DNA from: Shimia gijangensis | GTDB lineage: Bacteria; Pseudomonadota; Alphaproteobacteria; Rhodobacterales; Rhodobacteraceae | DNA length: 64,000 nt | Direction: 5' to 3' | Assembly (NCBI RefSeq): GCF_900142085.1 | Contig: NZ_FQZQ01000021.1 | Location: 1 to 64,000 of the forward strand | Shown: positions 1-8,739 of the stretch, one piece after another | Position numbering within the stretch: position 1 is the stretch's first letter | Layout of the letters: the number at the start of each line of letters is the position of its first letter | Translations under genes and position numbers: made by a program | Notes under the pieces: generated by a model | Databases searched by the model: none | The model's input: only the letters and a program-made list of their open reading frames with translations | What the model was told of the DNA's origin: nothing

Positions 1-85
1 GCGCTGCTGACATAAAACATCCTCCCAATCAGGATGAATCACAAATCAAACCAAATGGGAATCCCATGATTCAGCTTTCAAGCTC
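1..85 (-). mobile_element. End of a minus-strand insertion element (partial, runs off window)
   Basis: Read on the minus strand, a GGGAGG ribosome-binding sequence (about 21-26) is followed at 7-nt spacing by an ATG at 13-11 starting Met-Ser-Ala-Ala, after which the window ends. A short inverted repeat (GAATC at 59-63, GATTC at 68-72) lies behind it. The methyltransferase homology on the plus strand starts abruptly at about 89, so the simplest reading is that an insertion element has cut off the front of that gene. The element's family cannot be named from four codons. Confidence 0.35.
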
Positions 86-109
86 GCCGCTTTAGATGAA
101 GCAAATGGC

Positions 110-1255
110 GTGATCGCCGGGCATGGACGACTGACGGCCGCGTTGCAATTGGGGCTCTGTGAAGTCCCGGCCATCCGGATCACACATCTGAGCGCCGCAA
201 AGAAACGCGCCTTGATGTTGGCCGACAATAAGATCGCGCTGAATGCGGCCTGGGATATGGACCTGCTGGCGTTAGAGCTTGCCGATCTGTCCGAGTTGAC
301 CCTGGACTTCGATCTGGAGATCACCGGCTTTGAGGTGCCCGAGATAGATCTGATCATCGAAGACGCGAAGCCCAGCCCCGCTCCCGAGGACGTGGTGCCG
401 GAACCAGACACGACCAAGTCCCCCGTTTGCCAACCGGGAGATCTGTGGCTGCTTGGGGCTCACAAGGTTCTTTGCGGTGATGCCCGGAACGCAGACGACT
501 ATACCCGCCTTATGGATGGGGCAGAGGCGGGTCTTGGCTTCACGGACCCACCCTACAATGTGCCCATCTCAGGACATGTATGCGGGAATGGCAAGGTTCA
601 GCATCGCGAGTTTGCCGAGGCGTCCGGCGAGATGAGCGAGGAAGACTTTGAGCGCTTCTTGCAGGAGACATTCACGCTCTGCGCTGCGCACAGCCACGAT
701 GGGGCCGTGTGGTTTGCCTGTATGGATTGGCGCCATGTTGGTGAGATCCGCTCCGCAGCGCTTGCGGCGTTCGATCAATGGCTGAATGTATGTGTCTGGG
801 CCAAGACCAACGGCGGTATGGGTGGCTTGTATCGCTCGCAGTATGAACTGGTGTTTGTGCTCCGCAAAGGCAAGGCGGCGCATCGCAACAATGTCCAGCT
901 TGGCAAGTTCGGGCGCAACCGTACCAACTTGTGGACCTATGCCGGAGTGAACACCTTCCGCGCGGGACGCATGGAAGAACTGCAAGCCCATCCCACAGCC
1001 AAGCCGGTTGAAATGGTCAAAGACGCAATCCTCGATGTGAGCAAACGCGGGGATATTGTGCTGGATCCGTTCCTGGGATCCGGGTCCACCCTGATTGCGG
1101 CGGAACGCTGCGGGCGGGTGGCCTATGGTCTGGAGATTGATCCGGCTTATGTCGATGTGATCCTGCGCCGATGGCAAAAGGAAACGGGTAAAGACCCTGT
1201 TCGGGCGAGCGACCAGATGTCCTTCACCTCTCTTGAAGAGGAGATGGTGCAATGA
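110..1255 (+). CDS. ParB-type/site-specific DNA (adenine or N4-cytosine) methyltransferase, 5'-truncated
   Basis: The protein should transfer a methyl group from SAM to an exocyclic amino group in DNA. The visible N-terminus is the second half of a ParB/Srx-like domain (IAGHGRL at residues 2-8, then LG..EVPAI). Then comes an N6/N4 methylase domain with motif IV TDPPYN at 145-150 and the SAM-binding motif DPFLGSGST at about 319-327. Such fused proteins usually carry about 50 more residues before the IAGHGR motif. Here the reading frame upstream runs only back to a TGA at 35-37, and recognisable sequence begins near base 89, so the gene appears truncated by the element to its left. GTG at 110 is the first possible start and has no convincing ribosome-binding site. 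ParB-methylase, DUF5681 and terminase in this order is a common prophage arrangement. The methylase domain itself looks complete. Confidence 0.75.
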   Translation: MIAGHGRLTAALQLGLCEVPAIRITHLSAAKKRALMLADNKIALNAAWDMDLLALELADLSELTLDFDLEITGFEVPEIDLIIEDAKPSPAPEDVVPEPDTTKSPVCQPGDLWLLGAHKVLCGDARNADDYTRLMDGAEAGLGFTDPPYNVPISGHVCGNGKVQHREFAEASGEMSEEDFERFLQETFTLCAAHSHDGAVWFACMDWRHVGEIRSAALAAFDQWLNVCVWAKTNGGMGGLYRSQYELVFVLRKGKAAHRNNVQLGKFGRNRTNLWTYAGVNTFRAGRMEELQAHPTAKPVEMVKDAILDVSKRGDIVLDPFLGSGSTLIAAERCGRVAYGLEIDPAYVDVILRRWQKETGKDPVRASDQMSFTSLEEEMVQ

Positions 1256-1659
1256 GCGAGGATGAGGATGACTTCGAGGTTGGCTATGGCAAGCCGCCCA
1301 AGAAAACCCGCTTCAAGAAAGGTCAGTCCGGTAACGCCAAGGGACGGCCGAAAGGCAGCCGGAACTTCGGCACTATCGTTGATGAGGCACTGAACGGAAA
1401 GGTGACAGTCAACGAGAATGGCAAAGCCTCCAAGATCGCTTCTTCGCAAGCCCTTGTCCTGCGCCTTCTTGAAAAGGCGTTGAGAGGAGAAGACCGCGCG
1501 TTGACGCAGATGATCGGCCTGGCTGCGGAGCGATCAGCCGAGCGGGAGGCGCAAAGCAAGGAACGCAGCCTGATTGCTGGGGAAGAAGGCATCGTGAAGC
1601 GGGTGTTGGAGGACCTTGTCAAAGAGATGGCGGAGGAGGGTGACGACAATGGCCAATGA
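1252..1659 (+). CDS. DUF5681 domain phage-type protein
   Basis: This 135-residue protein carries the DUF5681 signature near its N-terminus: a basic segment reading FKKGQSGNAKGRPKGSRN at about residues 23-40. A charged helical C-terminal half follows. DUF5681 proteins are typically found just upstream of phage terminase large subunits and are suspected to play a small-terminase or DNA-binding role; no activity has been shown that I can cite. The ATG overlaps the methylase stop by 4 bp (ATGA), and its own stop overlaps the terminase start by 11 bp, so the three genes form one transcriptional and translationally coupled unit. Confidence 0.75.
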   Translation: MSEDEDDFEVGYGKPPKKTRFKKGQSGNAKGRPKGSRNFGTIVDEALNGKVTVNENGKASKIASSQALVLRLLEKALRGEDRALTQMIGLAAERSAEREAQSKERSLIAGEEGIVKRVLEDLVKEMAEEGDDNGQ

Positions 1660-3067
1660 TCTGGACCGGGTTCATCTCTTCAACGCTTTGATGAGGCAAT
1701 ACCTCACGGGCTTTATCCAGCGCGTCTTTCTCACGGTGGATCCCGGAACCCCCTATCACCACAATTGGCATATTGATGCAATTGCCCATCAACTGGCACG
1801 CGTGGAACGGGGTGAGGTCACCCGGCTCATTATCACCATGCCGCCTCGGTCCCTGAAATCCATTGCCGCGTCGGTGGCCTTTCCTGCGTGGTTGCTTGGC
1901 CGGGACCCGCGCAAGCGGGTTCTGGCGGTCTCCTATGCAGAAGGTCTGTCTGAGAAACTGGCACTGGACTGCCTGAAGGTGCTGGAGGCGCCGTGGTACA
2001 AGGATTGCTTTCCTGCCACGCGGATCAAGCGGGGTCGGGGAGCGCGCAGTGATTTTGAAACCACAAAAGGCGGTGGGCGCTTCTCGACGTCTGTGAATGG
2101 CACGCTGACAGGGCGTGGCGGGGACATCATCCTGATTGATGACCCACACAAGCCTGAGGACATGGGGTCTGAGGTCAAGCGCACCGCGGTGTTGGACTGG
2201 TTCCGCTCGACCTTGTTGAGCCGGCTGAATGATCCAAAGAACGGCCCGATTGTATTGATCCAGCAGCGTGTGCATGAGGGGGATCTGGCGGGTACACTTC
2301 TGGAGCAGGGGGGATGGGAGCATCTGGATTTGCCTGCCATTGCCGAAGAGCCTTGCAAGATTGATCTCAGCGGAGCACGCAACTTCTTACGCAAGGAAGG
2401 CGATCTGTTGCACGCTGAGCGCTTGCCGCGTGATCTCCTGGATCGACGGCGCGAGGAAATGGGATCGTATGTGTTTGCCGCGCAGTACCAACAGCGGCCC
2501 GCGCCGGTGGGCGGCGGGCTGGTAAAGTGGGACTGGTTCCAGAGTTATGACCAGCAGCCGGACAGATTGCCGGGCGATCAAGTTGTGCAAAGCTGGGACA
2601 CTGCCAGCAAGGCTGAGGAGGCCAATGACTTCTCGGTTTGCACCACCTGGTTGGTGCGGGGCGCCTCGGCTTGGCTGATCGATGTGCAAAGGGCCAAGCT
2701 TGAGTTCCCGGAGTTGCGTCGCCGGGTAGAAGCGGATGCAAAGAGGGTCGACGCCAGCTAGATCCTGATAGAGGAAGCCGGGTCTGGCATCCAGATGGCG
2801 CAGGACCTGAAGCGCAACACCCACCTCAATGTCACAGGTATTGTTCCGAAGCATGACAAAGCCACACGCCTGCTAGCTGTCACACCAATGATAGAAGGCG
2901 GTCGTATTGCAGTGCCAAAGGACGCGCCCTGGCTTGCCGAGTTCCGCCACGAACTCATGCTGTTTCCGAACGGTAAACATGACGATCAGGTCGACAGTCT
3001 CTCGCAGTTCCTCACATGGATGAGCAGGCCTCGACCTAAGTCCGGATGGATTCGGTTTCCAATATGA
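1649..3067 (+). pseudogene. Phage terminase large subunit, split by an in-frame TAG
   Basis: Large terminases package phage DNA using an ATPase and a RuvC-like nuclease. Starting at ATG 1649, the ATPase part shows a P-loop-like PPRSLKS at residues 65-71 and a Walker B strand IILIDDPH. The nuclease part begins with SWDTAS. The frame then meets TAG at 2759-2761 and continues uninterrupted in the same frame to TGA at 3065-3067; this second part holds the final nuclease motif HDDQVDSL. Both halves align as one gene, so the amber codon removes an essential acidic motif. The probable ancestral codon is Tyr (TAT/TAC), one base away. Unless amber suppression occurs, the product is a 370-residue ATPase fragment. 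The start at 1649 was preferred over an upstream start in the same frame because the N-terminal sequence becomes terminase-like only there. Confidence 0.75.
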
Positions 3068-3844
3068 GCTTGGGTGTCGGAGCGCGGCTTGGCTTTGCGG
3101 AGAGCATGTTTGGGCTTGGGTCGTTTGTGGTGGCGGTTCGTTCCATTTCGCGTTGGTCACCAAGCGGCCAGACGTTTATGTCGGCTGTCTGAACACGGTT
3201 GTTTCCTTGTTCTCACTAAGTTCTCAGTTTCTTGCGAGATTGTTTCGATTGTCACACTATGTTCGAGGTTTGTTCAGTAAATGGTTTCAGGCCAGCGGCC
3301 ACGCTGTTAGCGCTATGCCAAGGTTTGTGGCTCGTTATCGCTTTGTGCATGGCCTGTTCGATAGGACCAACATCGAGGATTTTGCTCAGGATAACGTTCT
3401 CAGGATGCTGAAAAGTGCGGGGAATATTGGGACTCTCCGGACGTTCGAATCCGATTACTTCCGTGGTTACCCATCTAGGCTAAACCGCTGTCTGTCCTGA
3501 ACTTTCTGACGACGGACATTGGCAAAATACAAGTTCACAGGCACAATATACTGAGAATCTTAGTTTTTGTCGTGATTCGTCGTTTTTTATTTTCCTACTG
3601 TGTTGTATATAGGCGTTCAGTTTTCGAGTGCGAATTGCGGCGATTTGCGGAGATTGACCAAGACCAATTTTATTGGCGGGGAGATTATTGCTGCTGTGTT
3701 CATCGGGATATTTTTTCTATCGAGTGACGATGGACCAGCACCGATGTGGCAACTTGGGTGATTGGGGCTGTGTAAGCCGCGCTAGCAAAAAACCTTGTAC
3801 AGACGATCACCAATCACCTTGGCAACGTGGACAGGGTGTAACGG
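3068..3844 (+). other. Gene-poor stretch between prophage remnant and export operon
   Basis: No convincing gene is visible. A 42-codon frame (3064-3192) starts at an ATGA overlapping the terminase stop, but its product resembles nothing I recognise. From about 3500 the sequence becomes AT-rich, in contrast to its neighbours, and includes a perfect CCAAT-TTT-ATTGG inverted repeat at 3664-3676. The promoter of the export operon should lie in the last few hundred bases, but I cannot point to a single clear -35/-10 pair. Confidence 0.4.
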
Positions 3845-5713
3845 ATGAGTGATGCACACCATACGAGTTCTGCTAACGATTCGGAGAAACCCGGACAGGT
3901 TTCCTATGCGATCCTAGATCAGACAATTTGGGCCCGCTTTCAGGATGCCGAGGCCGTTGGCGAATATCTCGAGGCCTGGTTGGGCATTATGATCCGCCAG
4001 ATCGACGGTATGGCGACAGGTTTGCTTGTCGCGACCGAGACATTGGATGTCGGCCCGTTTGAACCCATCGCAAGCTGGCCCGCTGGCGGGCCGATTGAAG
4101 ACGAACTTTCGCAAGCGGCAGCGGAAGCCGTGCGAACGCGGCAAAGTGTGGTGTTTGGTGAGGACGCCGAAAGACGTATTCTAGCTTACCCAATCATGGC
4201 CTTGGATGGTTTGTTTGGGGCTGTCGCCGTTCACGTGCCGAAAAACGCGGCTTTAACGTCGACCCTGTTTCGCCGCATTCAGTGGGGGGCTTCGTGGATC
4301 GAGCTCTTGTTGCGACGGGAACAAGAGGCGAAGGATGGCGACCTGCGTGAGCGGGTCACAGTTGCGTTCGATGTGTTGGCAACCCTGCTTGAACGGCCTC
4401 GTCTGGACGAAGCGGGTTTAGCATTGGTCACCGATCTGGCGCGCAGGCTGGATTGCGAAACTGTCAGTCTTGGGCTGCGCAAGCGAAACCGTATGAAGGT
4501 GCAGGCTGTATCAAGTGCGGCAAGTTTTGGTCGACGCGCCAGCATGATCCGCGAGGTTGCCCACGCGATGGTCGAGGCGACCGATCAGGAGGCCGTTGTT
4601 CTTTGGCCCACCCCCGAAGATTGGGAGTTCAGGGTCGCCATTGCGCATGGAGACCTGGCCAAGTCGCACGGGGTTGGTTCGGTTTTGACGATCCCGCTTT
4701 TGTCGAATGACGAAATCATTGGCGCGTTGACTTTTGAACGCCGCGAAGACCTGCCTTTCACACCTCGTGACATGGAAGTCGCCGATGGCGTTGCCAGTAT
4801 CGCTGGCCCGATTATCGAGGACCGTCGTCTTTCCGGCCGATGGCTGCCGCGCAAAATTGGGGCATCTTTGCTTTACTATGCGAAAGCGCTGCTGGGACCT
4901 TCACATTTCGGCAAAAAGCTGGCGACGCTGCTGGTCGGCCTCGTGGCTGCAACGCTTTGGTACACGCCGATCGACTATTCGATCAGTGCGCCCGCACGTC
5001 TGGAAGGGACCGTTCAAAGAAGCATTGTTGCGCCGTTCAACGGGTATCTGGCGTCACAACGTGCGCGGGCAGGTGATTTGGTTGAAGCGGATCAGGTGTT
5101 GGCTGTTTTCGACGAAAATGATTTGTCTCTGGAACGTCTGCGGCTGAGTACCGCGCTCAGTCAACGCCTACGTGAACTTGATCGTGCAATTGCGGACCGT
5201 GACCCGGCGCAGGCCAGTATCATCCGCGCGCAACGGCAACAGGCCGAAGCGCAAATCCTGCTGATTGATGAACAATTGGCCCGCACGCGGATCACGGCAC
5301 CTTTTGCGGGTTATGTGATCGAGGGAGATCTGTCGCAATCGGTTGGCGCGTCGATTGAACGGGGCCAGACCATGTTCCGCATCGCGCCGCTGGACGGGTT
5401 CCGGGTCGTTCTGGAGATAAGCGAAACGGATATCCGTTCGATTGTAGATGGTCAAACTGGCGTTTTGCGCCTGTCGGCTTTTCCGGAAAAGCCGTTGGAC
5501 TACCGGGTGACATTGATCACGCCTCTGGCGCGACAGGGCGAAGGGCGTAACTTCTTCCGTGTCGAAGCTGATTTGCTGGGTGAAATCGACAAGCTGCGCC
5601 CGGGCATGGAAGGCATTTCAAGGACCACCATCGAAGAAAAGCGGCTGGTTTGGGTCCTGCTCCATGATCTGGGCGACTGGCTGCGGCTCAAACTGTGGGC
5701 GTGGCAGCCATGA
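3845..5713 (+). CDS. GAF-domain HlyD-family membrane adaptor
   Basis: The 622-residue protein has two parts. Residues about 30-330 look like two GAF-type sensory modules in the cytoplasm. After one transmembrane helix (about 357-377) comes an HlyD-type periplasmic adaptor: a barrel-sandwich (lipoyl-like) half-motif around VQRSIVAPFNGYL, a coiled-coil hairpin rich in Arg, Glu and Gln, the second lipoyl half around ARTRITAPFAGYV, and a beta-barrel region. HlyD adaptors bridge inner-membrane transporters to the outer membrane; a GAF-HlyD fusion suggests export coupled to a bound ligand or signal. It is the first gene of a tight operon, starting at ATG 3845 after a purine-rich AGGG...GG site, and its stop overlaps the next ATG (ATGA at 5710-5713). 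The domain calls are good; the role in exporting the giant protein downstream is inference from gene order. Confidence 0.8.
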   Translation: MSDAHHTSSANDSEKPGQVSYAILDQTIWARFQDAEAVGEYLEAWLGIMIRQIDGMATGLLVATETLDVGPFEPIASWPAGGPIEDELSQAAAEAVRTRQSVVFGEDAERRILAYPIMALDGLFGAVAVHVPKNAALTSTLFRRIQWGASWIELLLRREQEAKDGDLRERVTVAFDVLATLLERPRLDEAGLALVTDLARRLDCETVSLGLRKRNRMKVQAVSSAASFGRRASMIREVAHAMVEATDQEAVVLWPTPEDWEFRVAIAHGDLAKSHGVGSVLTIPLLSNDEIIGALTFERREDLPFTPRDMEVADGVASIAGPIIEDRRLSGRWLPRKIGASLLYYAKALLGPSHFGKKLATLLVGLVAATLWYTPIDYSISAPARLEGTVQRSIVAPFNGYLASQRARAGDLVEADQVLAVFDENDLSLERLRLSTALSQRLRELDRAIADRDPAQASIIRAQRQQAEAQILLIDEQLARTRITAPFAGYVIEGDLSQSVGASIERGQTMFRIAPLDGFRVVLEISETDIRSIVDGQTGVLRLSAFPEKPLDYRVTLITPLARQGEGRNFFRVEADLLGEIDKLRPGMEGISRTTIEEKRLVWVLLHDLGDWLRLKLWAWQP

Positions 5714-7881
5714 GCGCCAAACGGAACTGGACAAGCGCGTCATGGTATCGCGTGTCGGAATTCCGGCCCCGTCTGCGGGGACATGCACGTATTCACCGGC
5801 ATCTGTACCGGGGTACTGTCTGGCACGTTCTTCAAGACCGTATTTCCGGACGGTTCCACCGTTTCCGGCCCGAAGCCTACCGTCTGATTGCCATGATGGA
5901 TGGTGCGCACACACTTGAAGAGATTTGGGAAGAAGCGGTCGCGAACCTGGATATTGACGCGGTGACGCAAGATGAGCTGGTCCGTTTGGTCGGACAGCTT
6001 TATTCAGCTGACGTGCTGACCGGAGACATACCCCCGGACATTATCGAGCTTTCTGACCGGGGCCGCCGTACGCGCCGCACGAAACTTGTCAAAAGCTTGA
6101 TCAACCCACTGGCGCTTCGTATTCCTGTCTTTGACCCGGACGGGTTTCTCAATGCGACAATGCCGATTTTCCGACCGTTGTTTACCTGGTTCGGCTGGCT
6201 CATCTTCTTCGGCGTCACGATTTATGCGTTGGTCCTTGCCGTATTGAACTTCGGCCCGCTTACAGCGAATGTGGCTGACCGTGTTTTGTCGGCGGAAAAC
6301 CTGGTTTTGCTCTTGATTGCCTATCCGGTCATCAAAGCGTTTCACGAATTGGGCCATTCCTACGCCATCAAGCGGTGGGGCGGGGAGGTGCATGAAATTG
6401 GCATCATGTTCCTCGTGTTCATGCCTGTTCCCTATGTCGATGCATCAGACAGCATTGCGTTCCAGAACAAATGGCAACGTGCCCTTGTGGCCGCCGCCGG
6501 TATTTTGGTCGAGATGTTTCTGGCGGGTTTGGCTATGATCGTCTGGGCCGGGGCAGAGGAAGGCCTGATCCGTGCGTTCGCGTTCAACATCATGTTGATC
6601 GGCGGGGTGTCGACACTTCTGTTCAACGGAAATCCGCTTTTGCGTTTCGACGGGTATTACGTGCTTTGCGACATTATTGAAATTCCGAACCTGGGTCAGA
6701 GGGCGAACAAGTATCTGGCCTATCTCGTTCAGAAGTACGTATTCGGCACGCCCTACGCCGAGACCCCCGTGACGGCACGCAACGAACGGGCGTGGTTCGT
6801 CTCTTATGCTGTGGCGGCCTATGTCTATCGGCTGTTCATCACCGCCGCGATTATTGGACTTGTTGCGACAAGGTTTTTTGTGGTTGGGATCGCTCTTGCG
6901 ATATGGGCGCTGTTTTTGATGCTTGTCCTCCCACTGCTCAAGGGGATCTGGTTCGTCTTCACCAGCCCCTCTTTGCGGCGCACACGCGGTCGGGCGGTTT
7001 TGGCTGCCGGAACGGTTGTCGCTGGTTTGGCGGGCTTGGTTTTGGCTGTCCCGGTTCCTCACAATACAATGGCAAAAGGTATCATACTGCCAGCCTCCAA
7101 ATCCTACGCAAACGCGACGGCGGGTGGCATCGTTGAAGAGGTCTTTGTCTCCGAGGGGCAGAACGTCACCGCGGGAACCCCTTTGGTCGTCTTGTCAGAT
7201 CCGCTCGTTCATGCGCGCCTTCTTCTTGCGGACGCGCGGATAGAAGAAATCGAACGACGCATAGCGGCCGAAGATCTGTTCGATCAGACCGGCGTTCGGA
7301 TCATGGAAGAAGAACTCAAGGCCGCCGTGGCTGATCGTGCGCTGATCGCGCAAAGGATCGGCGAAATGACAGTGCGCGCGGCTGTGGATGGTAAAGTGAT
7401 TTTGCCTGTCTCAGCCGACCTTTTGGGTCGGTTCGTGCAGCGTGGGGATCTGGTTGCGGTGGTCGCCCAGTTTAGGGACCCGGTTGTTCGTGTCGCCGTT
7501 CCCGAGGCACAGGCTGATCTTGTGCGCTCCCAAACCCACGCGCTTGATGTGCGACTGTCTTCGGACCAGGATTATATCCATTCGGCCAGTTTGTTGCGCA
7601 CGGTTCCAGGCCTTACCCGGGCGTTGCCATCGCGGGCGTTGTCCTTTGAAGGGGGCGGGCTTTTTGCCCTGGATCCCGCTGCGCCTCGTGATCAGATACG
7701 TACGTTGGAGCCCGTGTTGCTGCTGGACCTCGCGCTGGATGGCCAACCCGGGGTGTCAGTCTATGGAGAGCACGCCTTTGTTCGATTTAGCCATGGGAAA
7801 AGCCCCTTGGCCTCGCGAATATACCGCGCAACGACGCGGGTATTCTTGAAGTATTTCGCATCCTTGGATGCCGGAGTTTGA
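5710..7881 (+). CDS. M50-type membrane zinc metallopeptidase with PqqD-like and HlyD-like domains
   Basis: In this 723-residue protein, residues about 15-110 resemble PqqD, the peptide-binding fold used to recognise leader peptides of modified peptides. A polytopic membrane core of about six helices follows, with the site-2-protease zinc motif HELGH at 212-216 and the third-ligand motif NPLLRFDG at 308-315. After the last helix (about 435-455) comes a periplasmic lipoyl/HlyD-like arm with a short coiled coil. All expected zinc ligands are present, so it should be catalytically competent, though related proteins in peptide-export loci may act mainly as channels or scaffolds. The GTG 15 bp upstream is in frame, but ATG 5710 forms the usual ATGA overlap with the GAF-HlyD gene and is preferred. 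In this operon it could recognise, guide or cleave the giant protein (inference). Confidence 0.8.
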   Translation: MSAKRNWTSASWYRVSEFRPRLRGHARIHRHLYRGTVWHVLQDRISGRFHRFRPEAYRLIAMMDGAHTLEEIWEEAVANLDIDAVTQDELVRLVGQLYSADVLTGDIPPDIIELSDRGRRTRRTKLVKSLINPLALRIPVFDPDGFLNATMPIFRPLFTWFGWLIFFGVTIYALVLAVLNFGPLTANVADRVLSAENLVLLLIAYPVIKAFHELGHSYAIKRWGGEVHEIGIMFLVFMPVPYVDASDSIAFQNKWQRALVAAAGILVEMFLAGLAMIVWAGAEEGLIRAFAFNIMLIGGVSTLLFNGNPLLRFDGYYVLCDIIEIPNLGQRANKYLAYLVQKYVFGTPYAETPVTARNERAWFVSYAVAAYVYRLFITAAIIGLVATRFFVVGIALAIWALFLMLVLPLLKGIWFVFTSPSLRRTRGRAVLAAGTVVAGLAGLVLAVPVPHNTMAKGIILPASKSYANATAGGIVEEVFVSEGQNVTAGTPLVVLSDPLVHARLLLADARIEEIERRIAAEDLFDQTGVRIMEEELKAAVADRALIAQRIGEMTVRAAVDGKVILPVSADLLGRFVQRGDLVAVVAQFRDPVVRVAVPEAQADLVRSQTHALDVRLSSDQDYIHSASLLRTVPGLTRALPSRALSFEGGGLFALDPAAPRDQIRTLEPVLLLDLALDGQPGVSVYGEHAFVRFSHGKSPLASRIYRATTRVFLKYFASLDAGV

Positions 7882-7915
7882 AACTAGAAAAGACCAACAG
7901 GAAGAGGAATATCTA

Positions 7916-8734
7916 ATGGCGACTCAATTGCTTTTTTATCAAAACGCGCGTCCGGTTACGGTTTCGGAGCATGGCGATCTTAGCGTCCGTGGCGCAGATG
8001 GTTACGGTTTTGCCTCCAAGGTTAATTCCGTCCCGCTTACCGCCATTGAATTCGCGGCAGCGGCTGGGAACTACCCGATTGTTTTCGCCGGGAACGAAGA
8101 CCGGGTTATGCCGACGGTCATCCTTGGCGTGAAGGATCATGAGAACTTCTTTGTTGAAGACGGCGCTTGGAAAGCTGGCACCTATGTCCCTGCATTCGTT
8201 CGCCGCTATCCGTTCGTTTTCTCGACTGACAAGGAAAACAACAACTTCATCCTCAACATTGACGAAGACTACTCGGGCTGTAATCGCGACGGTAGTGGCG
8301 AGCGCCTGTTTGACACCGATGGCAACCACACCGTCTATCTGAAAAACACCCTGCGATTTCTGCAGGAATACCAGGGGCAGTTCCGGCGCACCGAGGCATA
8401 TTGCAAGCGTCTGAACGATCTGGGGCTTCTTCAGCCGATGCAAGCGCAGTTCAACCTTGCCGACGGTGAAAACCGGTCGCTGTCGGGTTTCATGTCGGTC
8501 AACCGCGACAAACTGCGTGAAATCGACGATGAAACGCTGCGCCAGATGTTTGACACTGATGAATTGGAATGCACGTTCCTTCACCTGCATTCGATGCGTC
8601 ACTTCCAGACAATGCTGGGGCAGTTCGCAGGCTCGGACGCTCCGGCGGATGCGCCCGCAGACAAGGCTGATGCGGCTCCTGAAAAGGCTGCTGCACCGGC
8701 TGCAAAGAAAACGAAAAATAGCAAAACTAGCTAA
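7916..8734 (+). CDS. SapC family protein
   Basis: This 272-residue soluble protein matches the SapC family throughout. It opens with LLFYQNARPVTVSEHGDL, contains FAAAAGNYPIVF and a run of conserved YP, NIDED and FLQEYQ motifs. In Campylobacter fetus, sapC lies beside the type I exporter genes for S-layer proteins, but its biochemical role is not settled. The last ~35 residues are a low-complexity Ala/Asp/Pro/Lys tail ending in a basic stretch, unlike the conserved core. ATG 7916 is chosen because it has AGGAAGAGG just upstream and the family homology starts there; an in-frame start 48 bp earlier would add residues that overlap the M50 gene. The gap to the SecA-like gene is 5 bp, consistent with joint translation and function. 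Confidence 0.85.
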   Translation: MATQLLFYQNARPVTVSEHGDLSVRGADGYGFASKVNSVPLTAIEFAAAAGNYPIVFAGNEDRVMPTVILGVKDHENFFVEDGAWKAGTYVPAFVRRYPFVFSTDKENNNFILNIDEDYSGCNRDGSGERLFDTDGNHTVYLKNTLRFLQEYQGQFRRTEAYCKRLNDLGLLQPMQAQFNLADGENRSLSGFMSVNRDKLREIDDETLRQMFDTDELECTFLHLHSMRHFQTMLGQFAGSDAPADAPADKADAAPEKAAAPAAKKTKNSKTS

Positions 8735-8739
8735 GCACG

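Noticed and set aside
569-1252. Open frame antisense to the methyltransferase
   Set aside because: Sense frame has clear methylase motifs; the antisense product matches nothing known.
3153-3500. 115-codon frame in the gap after the terminase
   Set aside because: No ribosome-binding site and no family resemblance; falls in sequence without clear coding character.
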